From assembly GCA_024710585.1 (NCBI GenBank), contig JANJUM010000146.1, positions 1 through 55,319 on the forward strand: a DNA stretch of 55,319 bases, given 5' to 3'. Under the pieces are notes generated by a model. The model had not been told where the DNA came from. It saw nothing but the letters and a program-made list of their open reading frames with translations, and ran no database searches. The DNA comes from Desulforhopalus sp. (GTDB lineage: Bacteria; Desulfobacterota; Desulfobulbia; Desulfobulbales; Desulfocapsaceae). Shown piece after piece: positions 17,121 to 26,326 of the stretch (positions are counted from its first letter, which is position 1; every line of letters starts with the position of its first letter). The position numbers and the translations under genes were made by a program.

Positions 17121-18379
17121 GCTTCCTCAAGATCCTCATCTTCGGCCTGGCCCTGCTGCGCACGCCGCTCTTTCTCGTCATCGGCGCCCTGGCCCTGCTG
17201 TCCTTCTCCTCGGCGGGCATCGACGTCTCGGTGGTGATCATCGAAATGGCCCGCCTCGCCGACACCCCGCTGCTGGTGGCGCTGCCGCTGTTCATCTTCG
17301 TCGGCATCCTCCTCTCGGAGAGCCGCGCCCCGGGACGGATGCTGGAGTTCTCGCGCGTCTTCCTCGGCTGGCTGCCGGGGGGCCTGGCGGTGGTCTCGCT
17401 GCTCGTCTGCGCCGTCTTCACCGCCTTTACCGGGGCTTCCGGGGTGACCATCTTCGCCCTTGGCGGGCTCCTCCTCCCGGCCCTCCTCGCAGAAGGCTAC
17501 GACGAGAGGTTTTCCATGGGGCTGATCACCTCGTCCGGCAGCCTCGGTTTGCTCTTTCCCCCGAGCCTGCCGCTCATCCTCTTCGGGGTCATCGCCGAGA
17601 CGCGCATCGACCACCTCTTCCTCGCCGGCATCCTCCCCGGCCTGCTCATGCTCGCCCTGCTCATCGGCTATGCCGTGGCCAAGAGCCCGCGCCGGGAGAG
17701 GCGACCGCGCCGCAGCGGGGCCGAAGTGTGGCAGGGCCTGAAGAGCATCGCCTGGGAACTGCCGCTGCCGGTGCTGCTCCTCGGCGGCATCTACGGCGGC
17801 GTCTTCGTCCCCGGCGAGGCGGCGGCGGTAACCGCCCTCTACGTGCTGGTCGTCGAGATGTTCGTCCACCGCGACATTCCGCTACGCCAGCTGCCGGCGG
17901 TTCTGGCCAAGTCAATGATGCTCTTCGGCGGCATCTTCGTCGTCCTCGCCACCTCCATGGCCTCCACCAACTACCTCATCGACCAGGAGGTGCCAACGCG
18001 CCTCTTCGCCTTCATCCAGCAGTATATCGACGACAAGTACACCTTCCTCCTGCTGCTCAACCTCTTCCTCCTCGTCGTCGGGGCGATGCTCGACATCTTC
18101 TCGGCCCTGGTGCTCATCGTGCCGCTCATCCTGCCCATCGCCCTGGGCTATGGCATCGACCCGATCCACCTCGGCATCGTCTTCCTCACCAACCTGCAGA
18201 TCGGCTATTGCACCCCGCCGGTGGGCATGAACCTCTTCCTCGCCTCCTACCGCTTCGAGAAGGGGATCACCGAGTTGTGCTTCGCCACCCTGCCCTTCCT
18301 CCTCCTGCTCTTCATCACCCTGCTGCTCATCACCTATCTGCCGTTGCTGAGCACGGCGCTCATCACCCTGTTCGGCTGA
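17117..18379 (+). CDS. TRAP transporter large permease (DctM family)
   Basis: Ion-coupled inner-membrane transport subunit, 420 residues, with about 12 hydrophobic segments. Family features include PLFIFVGILLSES, AFTGASGVTIFALGG, LITSSGSLGLLFPPSLPLIL and the C-terminal GYCTPPVGMNLFLASYRF. It overlaps the small permease by ATGA and is the last gene of the TAtT-DctP-DctQ-DctM unit. Transport is normally driven by a sodium gradient in this family. The substrate cannot be read from the sequence. Confidence 0.95.
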   Translation: MSFLKILIFGLALLRTPLFLVIGALALLSFSSAGIDVSVVIIEMARLADTPLLVALPLFIFVGILLSESRAPGRMLEFSRVFLGWLPGGLAVVSLLVCAVFTAFTGASGVTIFALGGLLLPALLAEGYDERFSMGLITSSGSLGLLFPPSLPLILFGVIAETRIDHLFLAGILPGLLMLALLIGYAVAKSPRRERRPRRSGAEVWQGLKSIAWELPLPVLLLGGIYGGVFVPGEAAAVTALYVLVVEMFVHRDIPLRQLPAVLAKSMMLFGGIFVVLATSMASTNYLIDQEVPTRLFAFIQQYIDDKYTFLLLLNLFLLVVGAMLDIFSALVLIVPLILPIALGYGIDPIHLGIVFLTNLQIGYCTPPVGMNLFLASYRFEKGITELCFATLPFLLLLFITLLLITYLPLLSTALITLFG

Positions 18380-18629
18380 ATTCGAGGGGCGATTAAAACG
18401 GGGGAGTAAGGCAGCGCAGAGGTGGCCCGCGCCACGCATCAGGCCGGGCCGAAAGAAACTGATCGATCGGCACATCCAGAAAAACCGCGCCGCAGCCGGA
18501 AACGCCTGCAGCCAGGGCAGGCAGCCCTCCCCAACGAAGCCCCCCTCCACGCCGAAGGCTGCGGGTGGCAATGGCTGGCTGCCGCCGGCTCACCCTGAAA
18601 AGAACGGTCTGCCGCGATCCGCAGGCCCT

Positions 18630-19166
18630 TCAGTCGGGCTGCAACACGCCGACATAGGGAAGGTGGCGGTAGCCCTGGGCGTAGTCGAGGCCGTAACCGA
18701 CAGCGAACTCGTTTGGGATGTGCACGCCGCAGAAATCGAGAGGGATGTCCACCACCCGCGCCTCGGGCTTGTTGAGGAAGGTGCACACCCTGAGCGAACG
18801 CGGGTTGCGGTTGCGCATCATGCGGATGACCTTGGCGAAGGTGCGCCCGGTATCGACGATATCCTCGACGAGGAGGACGTCGCGGTCCTCGATGGAGGAG
18901 TCGAGATCCATGACCACCTTGACGTCGCCGCTGCTCACCGTGCCGTCGCCGTAGCTGGACACGGTCATGAAATCGACCACCAGCGGCACCTTGATGCGCC
19001 GCACCAGGTCGGCCATGAAGATGAAGGAGCCGCGCAGCAGCCCGATGACCATCAGCTCTCTCTCCAGCCCCTGGTAAGTGGCGGTGATTTCGGCACCGAG
19101 ACGGGCCACCGTCTCGCGGATCTCCTCCTCGGAGACCAGCACCTTGGTAATGTTCTTTTCGTCCAC
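18630..19166 (-). CDS. hpt: Hypoxanthine phosphoribosyltransferase
   Basis: Purine salvage: transfers phosphoribose from PRPP to hypoxanthine or guanine. The PRPP loop is VLLVEDIVDTGRTF and the metal/pyrophosphate loop is GLLRGSFIFMADL. The frame is open further upstream, but the GTG at 19166 (VDEKNITKVLVSEEEI) is chosen because GGGAG precedes it and it gives 178 residues, the family size. The 250 bases on its downstream side (18380-18629) hold no gene I can support. Confidence 0.95.
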   Translation of the reverse strand: MDEKNITKVLVSEEEIRETVARLGAEITATYQGLERELMVIGLLRGSFIFMADLVRRIKVPLVVDFMTVSSYGDGTVSSGDVKVVMDLDSSIEDRDVLLVEDIVDTGRTFAKVIRMMRNRNPRSLRVCTFLNKPEARVVDIPLDFCGVHIPNEFAVGYGLDYAQGYRHLPYVGVLQPD

Positions 19167-19260
19167 GGGATCTCCCTGAATTGCGAGGTTTGCGCCGGGA
19201 AGGAAGTGGTTCCCAGGCGGTGTCGTTCCGCCCTTTCCTACCATGTCGCCACGCTTTTTT

Positions 19261-19286
19261 GAAGAAAAAGAGGCCGCCGTGGCGGG
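19261..19286 (-). terminator. Possible terminator after the GNAT gene
   Basis: On the minus strand a small stem CCGC/GCGG with loop CACG is followed by TCTTTTTCTTC. The stem is short but the T-run is good, and it lies 22 bases past the stop of the upstream gene. Confidence 0.3.
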
Positions 19287-19307
19287 GGAAAGAAGCATGA
19301 CTGCTGG

Positions 19308-20333
19308 CTAAAAATGGGGCGGCGGCTCGTCCCCGGCCCCCTCGCGGTAGAAGAGCGGCACCCCCGGGCTCTGCTCCTGGCGCCGTTTGTACTCGGGGCG
19401 ATCCCCGGCGACGAAGCCGAGCCGCTGCAGGAGCTCCTGCAGCCGCGGGTTGCGGGTCAGGGAGATGAAGCGGCGGAAGCCCGCGGCGCGCATGGCGTGC
19501 ATGAAGGCGTTGACCGTATAGACGCCGACGCGCTGGTTGCGAAAGCGGGTGGAGATGGCCAAGGCGCCGAGTTCGACGGTCTCCTCGTCGAAGGGCTTTT
19601 CCTCGACGCAGCCGACGACGATGCCGTCGATGACGGTGACGAAGAAGTTGTGGCGATGGCGGTCGAGATACTCCTTTCCACGGGGCTTGAGGAAGCCGCT
19701 GCGCTTGTAACTGGCGAGGATGCGGGCGACGATGGCCACCTCGTCGTCGGTGGCGACGCGGCGGAACTCCTCGGTGAAGTTGTTGGCGATCATCGTGCCG
19801 CTGCCCTCGACGGTGAACAGCTCGTGCTTGATGGTGTCGCGGCCGGCGGGGAGGATATGGACGCGGTCGCAGGAGCCGGCCTCGATCATCTCGCAGATGC
19901 GGTTCATGGCATCGCGGAAGTTGACGTTGGCGATGGCGTCGCCGAACTCGGCCAGCGACTGGCGCAGCCTGGTGGTGGTCAGGGCGTTGATCTTGTTGCC
20001 GGCCTTGTCGATGAGCGGGCGACGCTCGAGGAAGATCAGCTTGTCGAAGGGTTCGGGATGGTGCAGCACGGCGCGGTAGAAATCCACCTCCGGAACCACC
20101 CGCACCACCTCCGCCGCGGGCAGCTTGCGCTCCAGCTCCTTCTGCAGCTTCTGGTTGGCGAAACGGTTGGGGAGGTTGTGAAAGAAGGTGACGGCGATAC
20201 CCATGCGGCCGAGGAACTTGAGGTCGGCGACGATCTCCGCCAGGTGGTCGCGCAGGATCCCCTCGCGGCAGGCGATGCCCGCCCGCCTGCCGGCGAGATG
20301 TTTGGCGTATTCCTGGAGATAGAGCTGCGGCAT
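19308..20333 (-). CDS. N-acetylglutamate-synthase-like acetyltransferase (degenerate kinase lobe + GNAT)
   Basis: 341 residues from ATG 20333. Residues about 20-185 resemble the amino-acid-kinase lobe of N-acetylglutamate synthase, including LKFLGRMGIAVTFFHN and the tail CDRVHILPAGRD...ELFTVEGSGTMI, but without the GGGP-type phosphate loops. Residues about 195-320 are a GNAT domain with ELGALAISTRFRNQRVG (acetyl-CoA loop region) and FISLTRNPRLQELLQRLGF. It may supply N-acetylglutamate for the arg genes upstream. At about 340 residues it is shorter than classic ArgA (about 440). The upstream ribosome site is weak, so the start is less certain. Confidence 0.75.
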   Translation of the reverse strand: MPQLYLQEYAKHLAGRRAGIACREGILRDHLAEIVADLKFLGRMGIAVTFFHNLPNRFANQKLQKELERKLPAAEVVRVVPEVDFYRAVLHHPEPFDKLIFLERRPLIDKAGNKINALTTTRLRQSLAEFGDAIANVNFRDAMNRICEMIEAGSCDRVHILPAGRDTIKHELFTVEGSGTMIANNFTEEFRRVATDDEVAIVARILASYKRSGFLKPRGKEYLDRHRHNFFVTVIDGIVVGCVEEKPFDEETVELGALAISTRFRNQRVGVYTVNAFMHAMRAAGFRRFISLTRNPRLQELLQRLGFVAGDRPEYKRRQEQSPGVPLFYREGAGDEPPPHF

Positions 20334-20679
20334 GGGCGGGAGCGGCGGAGAAGGGTGGGCCCGGGGGCGATGAAGCGGCCGAAAGGCCGCGGTCTGCGGC
20401 AACAATGACCTATTCCCCCTTTTTGTCAAAGTAAAATACACGCCGCCTCGCTGTGAAGCAAAGATTACAGCTTTGTAATGTCTGCGCAAGGCTACGGTAA
20501 TGTTGAGCGCCTATAGTCGCCGCATGACCCGGCAAGAGGGCTTCCGCTCGCCGCGAGGAGAGAAAGCGACCGCGGACCCACGCCCTCGAAAGCGCTCAGC
20601 GGTACGGCCCCCCGCCGATGGCAGGAAATGGCGGCAAAGGCAGCCCTCAACGATAACTTCCAACCTCTTCGGACCTCAC
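20334..20679. other. Divergent intergenic region (346 bases)
   Basis: No gene is supported here. It separates the minus-strand GNAT gene from the plus-strand MoxR cluster. On the minus strand TTGACA at 20429-20424 could be a -35 box, with only a weak -10. On the plus strand it holds a dyad and a candidate promoter listed separately. The stretch 20520-20679 is open in one frame but lacks the character of the MoxR N-terminus. Confidence 0.5.
20465..20502 (+). promoter_or_regulatory. Dyad overlapping a candidate promoter of the MoxR/Bat cluster
   Basis: ATTACA-GCTT-TGTAAT (20465-20480) is a perfect 6-bp inverted repeat with a 4-base spacer. Its right arm overlaps a possible -35, TTGTAA (20474-20479), followed after 17 bases by GGTAAT (20497-20502). 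The layout suits a repressor site. TATAGT at 20512-20517 is an alternative -10. Motif-based only. Confidence 0.4.
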
Positions 20680-21716
<1,037 letters not shown>

Positions 21717-21720
<4 letters not shown>

Positions 21721-22649
21721 ACCTCGGCGCCTCTGGGGATAAGGGGAGCCTGCCCCGGGAGATCTTCGCCACGGTGCGGCAGATCGAGGTGCGCACCCGG
21801 CGCCTCGTTAACGACAGCCTGGCTGGCAACTACCACTCGGTCTTCCGGGGCCGGGGCATGAACTTCGACGAGGTGCGCGAGTACGTCCCCGGCGACGAAG
21901 TGCGCGATATCGACTGGAACGTCACCGCCCGCACCGGCATCCCCCATGTCAAGAAGTTCGCCGAGGAGCGCGAGCTGACCATCATGCTGCTCATCGATAT
22001 CAGCGCCTCCGGCGACTTCGGCTCGGGGAGCCGCAGCAAGCGGGAGCTGATGGCCGAGGTCGGCTCGGTGCTCGCCTTCTCGGCGGTGCGCAACAACGAC
22101 AAGGTCGGCCTGGTGCTGTTCACCGGCGACGTCGAGCTCTACATCCCCCCCAAGAAGGGTCGCGGCCATATCCTTCGCCTCATTCGCGAGATCCTCTACT
22201 TCCGGCCGCAGGGCCGGCAAACCGATATCGGCGTCGGCCTCGACTTCGTCAGCCGTGTCGTCAGGCGCCGCTGCGTCGCCTTTCTCATCTCCGACTTCTG
22301 CCTGCCCGGCAGCTTCGACAGAGAACTCACCCGGCTGCGCCCAAAGCTGCAGATCGGCGCGCGGCGCCACGACCTCATCACCGTCACCGTCGCCGACCCC
22401 CGCGAGATGGAGCTTGCCGACGTCGGCCTGCTGACCCTGGAAGACGCCGAAAGCGGGCTGCAGGTGGAACTCGACACCTCCGACCGGGGACTTCGCGAAC
22501 GCTACCGCCTGCTCGCCGAAGAGCGTCACCGGGTGCTCGCCAAAACCCTCGCCGCCGCCGGCATCGACCGCCTCGACCTGCGCACCGACAGCCCTTACCT
22601 GCCGCAGCTCCTCTCCTTTTTCCACGCCAGGCAGGGGCGGGCGAGATGA
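21717..22649 (+). CDS. DUF58 domain protein
   Basis: 310 residues, the usual partner of MoxR. The DUF58 signature region shows GRGMNFDEVREYVPGDEVRD and IDWNVTARTGIPHVKKF. A VWA-like fold with LLIDISASGDFG supplies a MIDAS-type D-x-S-x-S. No signal peptide is present, so the domain is cytoplasmic or peripheral. Four-base overlaps join it to both neighbours. The molecular role of DUF58 proteins is poorly defined; they probably act as a MoxR adaptor. Confidence 0.92.
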
Positions 22650-23281
22650 ACGGCAACATGCGCATCATCCCGGCAGCCGCCCCGCTCCTCGCCTCGGCAA
22701 ACCTGGCGAGAGAGGTCGCCGCCACGGATTCCAGCCAGACAGGGACACCCACGACCCTCGCCGCCGACGACGGCCTGCGCGATATCCACGGCCCCCTGAC
22801 GCTCGCCGGCGACTACCCCATGCTCCCCGTGGCCCTGGCGGTTTCGCTGACGCTGCTCGCTCTCCTCGCCGTCTTCCTTTTATGGCGCCGGCGGTCGCGA
22901 AAGGAATCGCCCATGACCATCGTCCCCCCCTGGGAAGAGGCCTTGCAGGCGCTGGGCGCCGCAGCCCCGCTCCGTGAAAAGGGCGACGGCCTCGGCTACC
23001 TGCAGAGCACCGACCACATCCTGCGCCACTATCTCGAGCGGCGCTTCTCCCTCCCCTCGACCCGCCAGACCCGCGGCGAGCTCGAGAGCGCCCTGCATAC
23101 CCTGGGAGAGGAGTGGCTGCAGGAGTGGCGCGGGGAGCTGCTGCGGCTGCTGCGCCTCGCCGACCTGGCCAAGTTCGCCCGCCAGGCTGGCGACCCCGGC
23201 CAATTGCAGGGGGTGGAGGACTCCCTGCGCCGCTTCATCGCCCAGACCACCCCAGCCGGCGACAGTGGAGGGCAGCGATGA
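22646..23281 (+). CDS. DUF4381-like membrane protein of the MoxR/Bat cluster
   Basis: 211 residues. A poorly conserved N-terminal part of about 60 residues is followed by one transmembrane helix (VALAVSLTLLALLAVFLLW), then a basic stop-transfer RRRSRK. A helical cytoplasmic domain follows (residues about 95-200) with YLQSTDHILRHYLERRF. Size, layout and place between DUF58 and VWA genes match DUF4381 proteins. Four-base overlaps on both sides imply tight co-translation. No catalytic motif is visible. Confidence 0.75.
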   Translation: MNGNMRIIPAAAPLLASANLAREVAATDSSQTGTPTTLAADDGLRDIHGPLTLAGDYPMLPVALAVSLTLLALLAVFLLWRRRSRKESPMTIVPPWEEALQALGAAAPLREKGDGLGYLQSTDHILRHYLERRFSLPSTRQTRGELESALHTLGEEWLQEWRGELLRLLRLADLAKFARQAGDPGQLQGVEDSLRRFIAQTTPAGDSGGQR

Positions 23282-24264
23282 GGTTTCTCTACCCCCAGTT
23301 CCTCTGGCTGCTGCTCCTGCTGCCCCTGCTGGCCGTTCTCCACGGACGCCGCGGCGCCGCGCCGTCCCTCTCCTTTTCTTCCCTTTCCCTTGCTGCGGCC
23401 TTGGCCGAGGCACGAAAGACGAGGCCAGGTTTCTTCCTCCTCCTCCCACGCCTGGCCGTCGTCGCCCTCCTCATCCTCGCCCTCGCCGGGCCGCAGCAGG
23501 GGAATTCCACCACCGAGATCACCGCCAGCGGCATCGACATCATCCTCGCCGTCGATGTCTCCGGCTCCATGGAAGCCATGGACTTCACCCTCGATGGCAA
23601 GCCTGCCAACCGCCTCGAGGCAGTCAAGAAGGTGGTCGACCGCTTCATCGACGGCCGCCCGGGAGACCGCATCGGCCTGGTGGCCTTCGCCGGCAAGCCT
23701 TACCTGGTGAGCCCGCCGACCCTCGACCACCAGTGGCTGCGCCAGCGCCTCGAGGCCTTGAACCTCGACATGGCCGAGGACGGCACCGCCATCGGCTCGG
23801 CCATCGGCAGCGGCATCAACCACCTGCGCGACCAGGACTCGAAATCGCGGCTGCTCATCCTCCTCACCGATGGCATCAACAACAGCGGCAGCATCTCGCC
23901 GCTGAACGCCGCCGAGGCCGCCGAGGCCATGGGCATCAAGATCTACACCATCGGCGCCGGCACCCGCGGCGAGGCGCCGCTGCCGGTGGTCGACCCCTTC
24001 GGCCGCCGCAAGCTGGTGCGCGCCCGCGTCGACATCGACGAGGAAACCCTGACCGCGGTGGCCGAGAAGACCGGGGCGGTCTACTTCCGCGCCACCGACA
24101 CCGCCTCGCTGGAAAAAATCTACGAGGACATCGACAAGATGGAGACCACCCGCAGGACCATAGAGGCCTTCCAGCTGCACCGCGACCTCTTCCCCTACCT
24201 GGTGGCAGCCGCCCTGCTGGCGCTGGCCTTCGAGCTCTATCTCAACAGGAGGCGGCTGCCTTAG
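23278..24264 (+). CDS. VWA-domain membrane protein, BatA-like
   Basis: 328 residues from ATG 23278 (ATGA overlap with the previous gene). The N-terminus MRFLYPQFLWLLLLLPLL and a second helix near residue 60-78 place the VWA domain in the periplasm, followed by a C-terminal helix. The MIDAS motif is LAVDVSGSM, completed by a Thr/Asp further on (LLTDGINN). This is the first of two VWA proteins, as in Bat (Bacteroides aerotolerance) operons. Confidence 0.9.
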   Translation: MRFLYPQFLWLLLLLPLLAVLHGRRGAAPSLSFSSLSLAAALAEARKTRPGFFLLLPRLAVVALLILALAGPQQGNSTTEITASGIDIILAVDVSGSMEAMDFTLDGKPANRLEAVKKVVDRFIDGRPGDRIGLVAFAGKPYLVSPPTLDHQWLRQRLEALNLDMAEDGTAIGSAIGSGINHLRDQDSKSRLLILLTDGINNSGSISPLNAAEAAEAMGIKIYTIGAGTRGEAPLPVVDPFGRRKLVRARVDIDEETLTAVAEKTGAVYFRATDTASLEKIYEDIDKMETTRRTIEAFQLHRDLFPYLVAAALLALAFELYLNRRRLP

Positions 24265-24277
24265 CCGGAGGAACGCC

Positions 24278-26326
24278 ATGGACTTCGCCCAGCCACTATG
24301 GCTTGCCGCCGGCATCTTCTCCTGCCTCGCCCTCGCCGCCACGCTCGTCGCCTGGGAGCGGCAGCGCCGGCAGAGGCTGGCTCGCTTTGCCGCGGAACAT
24401 CTGCTGCCCCGTCTCACCACCAGCCTCTCCCCGGGAAGGAGGCGGCTGAAGATGACGCTCATTGTACTGGCCGTCTTTTTTGCCTTCGTCGCCCTGGCCA
24501 GGCCCCAGTACGGCCACCACTGGGTCGAGGTGCAGCGACGCGGCATCGACCTGCTCTTCGCCATCGACACCTCGAAAAGCATGCTCGCCGAGGACATCAA
24601 GCCGAACCGCCTGCAGCGCGCCTCGCTGGCGGTGCTCGACTTCGTCCGCCAGCTGAGGGGCGACCGCGTCGGCCTGCTGCCTTTTGCCGGCAGCGCCTAC
24701 CTCCTCTGCCCGCTGACCATCGACTATCAGGCCTTCGCCCGCTCGCTGGCGGCGATGAACGTACACCTCCTGCCCCAGGGCGGCACCGACCTGGGGAAGA
24801 CCATCCGCAAGGCGGTCGAGACCCTGTCCTCCGGCAGCAACCACAAGATCCTCATCATCCTCAGCGACGGCGAGGACCTCGGCGGCGAGGCGGCAGCTGC
24901 CGCCGAAGATGCCGCAGCCAAGGGGCTGACCATCCATACCGTCGGCGTGGGCAGCAGCCGGGGCGAGCTCATCCCCCGGCCCGACGGCAAGGGCTTTGTC
25001 AAGGACGAGGACGGCAGCTACGTCACCTCGCGCCTCGACAGCGACACCCTGCAACGCATCGCCGCCACGACCGGAGGCCTCTACGTGCCCCTGGGGCCGG
25101 CCGGAGAAGGGCTGGAAACCCTCTACCGCGAGAAACTGGCCCTGGTTCCCAAGGACGAGCTGCTCGAAAAACGGCAGCACGTGCCAGTCGAGCGCTACCA
25201 GTGGCCCCTGGCCCTGGCGCTGGCCCTTCTCGTGCTCGAACACCTCCTCGGCGAGCGCCGCATCCCCCTTCGCCTGCCACGAGCATCTCTTGCCCGGTTG
25301 TGGCGGCGCGGCGGCGCGGCAGGACTCCTCCTTCTCGCCGTGACGCTCGCGCCGCCACACCGGGCCCTCGCTTCTCCAGGGGAAGAGGCATACATGCGTG
25401 GCGACTTTTCCGCGGCGGAGGAGTATTACCGCAAGCGGCTGGAAAAAGAGCCCGACAATCCGCAACTGCTCTATAACCTCGGCACCACCGCCTATCGCCG
25501 CTCACACTACGACGAGGCGGTCGCCCACTTCGGCGGGGCGCTGCAGACCGACGACCCGCAGCTGCAGCAGAAGGCCTACTTCAACCGCGGCAACAGTCAC
25601 TACCAGAAAGGCCGCGAGCTGCAGTCCAGCGACGGCCAGGCGGCGGCGCGCCAGTGGCGCCAGGCCCTTGAATCCTACGACGCCGCCCTTGGCCTCGATC
25701 CCGCCGACGCCGACGCCAGGGAGAACCAACGCCTGGTGGCGGCAAGGCTCGAGGAGTTGCAGAAGAAGCTGCAGGAAGAAAAGGCACAGAGTCAGGCAAC
25801 GCAGCAGAACGACAACGGCCAGGAGGGGGCGACGTCATCCCGGGGAAACAGCGGGCAGGCGGCCTCACCGGGCCAGGAAGATGAGAGGCGGCAGGATCAG
25901 AGGCCGGAGATGCAGCCGGGTACGGAACCCCAGGAAAGCGGGCGGGGCGCCGCCGACCGCCACGATCCGCAGCAGCACAAGGGCGGCCAGGGACAGGGGG
26001 ATGACCCCGCCGCCCAGGCCGACAAGGACAGGGCCAGCGGCGATAAACCGGCCGCCGCGCCGGAAGATATGGCAAAACGGCCAGCGCCGGGCGAAAGCGC
26101 TGAAGCCACGGCAGAAGGAGCCGACGTGCAGCAACCTCAGGCCCCCGCAGCTTCTTCCCCGCAGGCCGCGGGGGAGCCCTCCCGGGACGAGCGGCAACGA
26201 CGGCTTCTCGGCAAGATGACCAGGGAAGAGGCGGAGCGGCTCCTTGAGGCCCTGCGCGGCGAAGAAGCGACCCTGCACTTCGCCCCCTCTTCCGGCACGG
26301 ATCGACGGGTCGACAAGGATTGGTAA
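24278..26326 (+). CDS. BatB-BatC-like fusion: VWA domain plus TPR repeats
   Basis: 682 residues. Residues about 1-75 contain two membrane helices, and 85-280 form a VWA domain with MIDAS AIDTSKSM and ILSDGEDLGG. Another helix follows near 310-325 and a signal-like helix near 345-365. Residues about 370-500 carry TPRs (EEAYMRGDFSAAEEYYRKRL, NLGTTAYRRSHYDEAVAHF, SYDAALGLDPADADA). The remainder is a long Gln/Gly/Pro-rich disordered tail. In other operons the VWA (BatB) and TPR (BatC) parts are often separate genes; here they form one frame. ATG 24278 follows GGAGGAACGCC. Confidence 0.88.
   Translation: MDFAQPLWLAAGIFSCLALAATLVAWERQRRQRLARFAAEHLLPRLTTSLSPGRRRLKMTLIVLAVFFAFVALARPQYGHHWVEVQRRGIDLLFAIDTSKSMLAEDIKPNRLQRASLAVLDFVRQLRGDRVGLLPFAGSAYLLCPLTIDYQAFARSLAAMNVHLLPQGGTDLGKTIRKAVETLSSGSNHKILIILSDGEDLGGEAAAAAEDAAAKGLTIHTVGVGSSRGELIPRPDGKGFVKDEDGSYVTSRLDSDTLQRIAATTGGLYVPLGPAGEGLETLYREKLALVPKDELLEKRQHVPVERYQWPLALALALLVLEHLLGERRIPLRLPRASLARLWRRGGAAGLLLLAVTLAPPHRALASPGEEAYMRGDFSAAEEYYRKRLEKEPDNPQLLYNLGTTAYRRSHYDEAVAHFGGALQTDDPQLQQKAYFNRGNSHYQKGRELQSSDGQAAARQWRQALESYDAALGLDPADADARENQRLVAARLEELQKKLQEEKAQSQATQQNDNGQEGATSSRGNSGQAASPGQEDERRQDQRPEMQPGTEPQESGRGAADRHDPQQHKGGQGQGDDPAAQADKDRASGDKPAAAPEDMAKRPAPGESAEATAEGADVQQPQAPAASSPQAAGEPSRDERQRRLLGKMTREEAERLLEALRGEEATLHFAPSSGTDRRVDKDW

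Noticed and set aside
18380-18629. Possible small gene between the TRAP permease and hpt
   Set aside because: Short open frames exist on both strands but none has a ribosome site or recognisable product; only a 5-bp hairpin (GTGGC/GCCAC) was seen.
23029-24600. A 523-codon minus-strand open frame over the BatA-like gene
   Set aside because: Low-complexity shadow of the VWA genes on the opposite strand.
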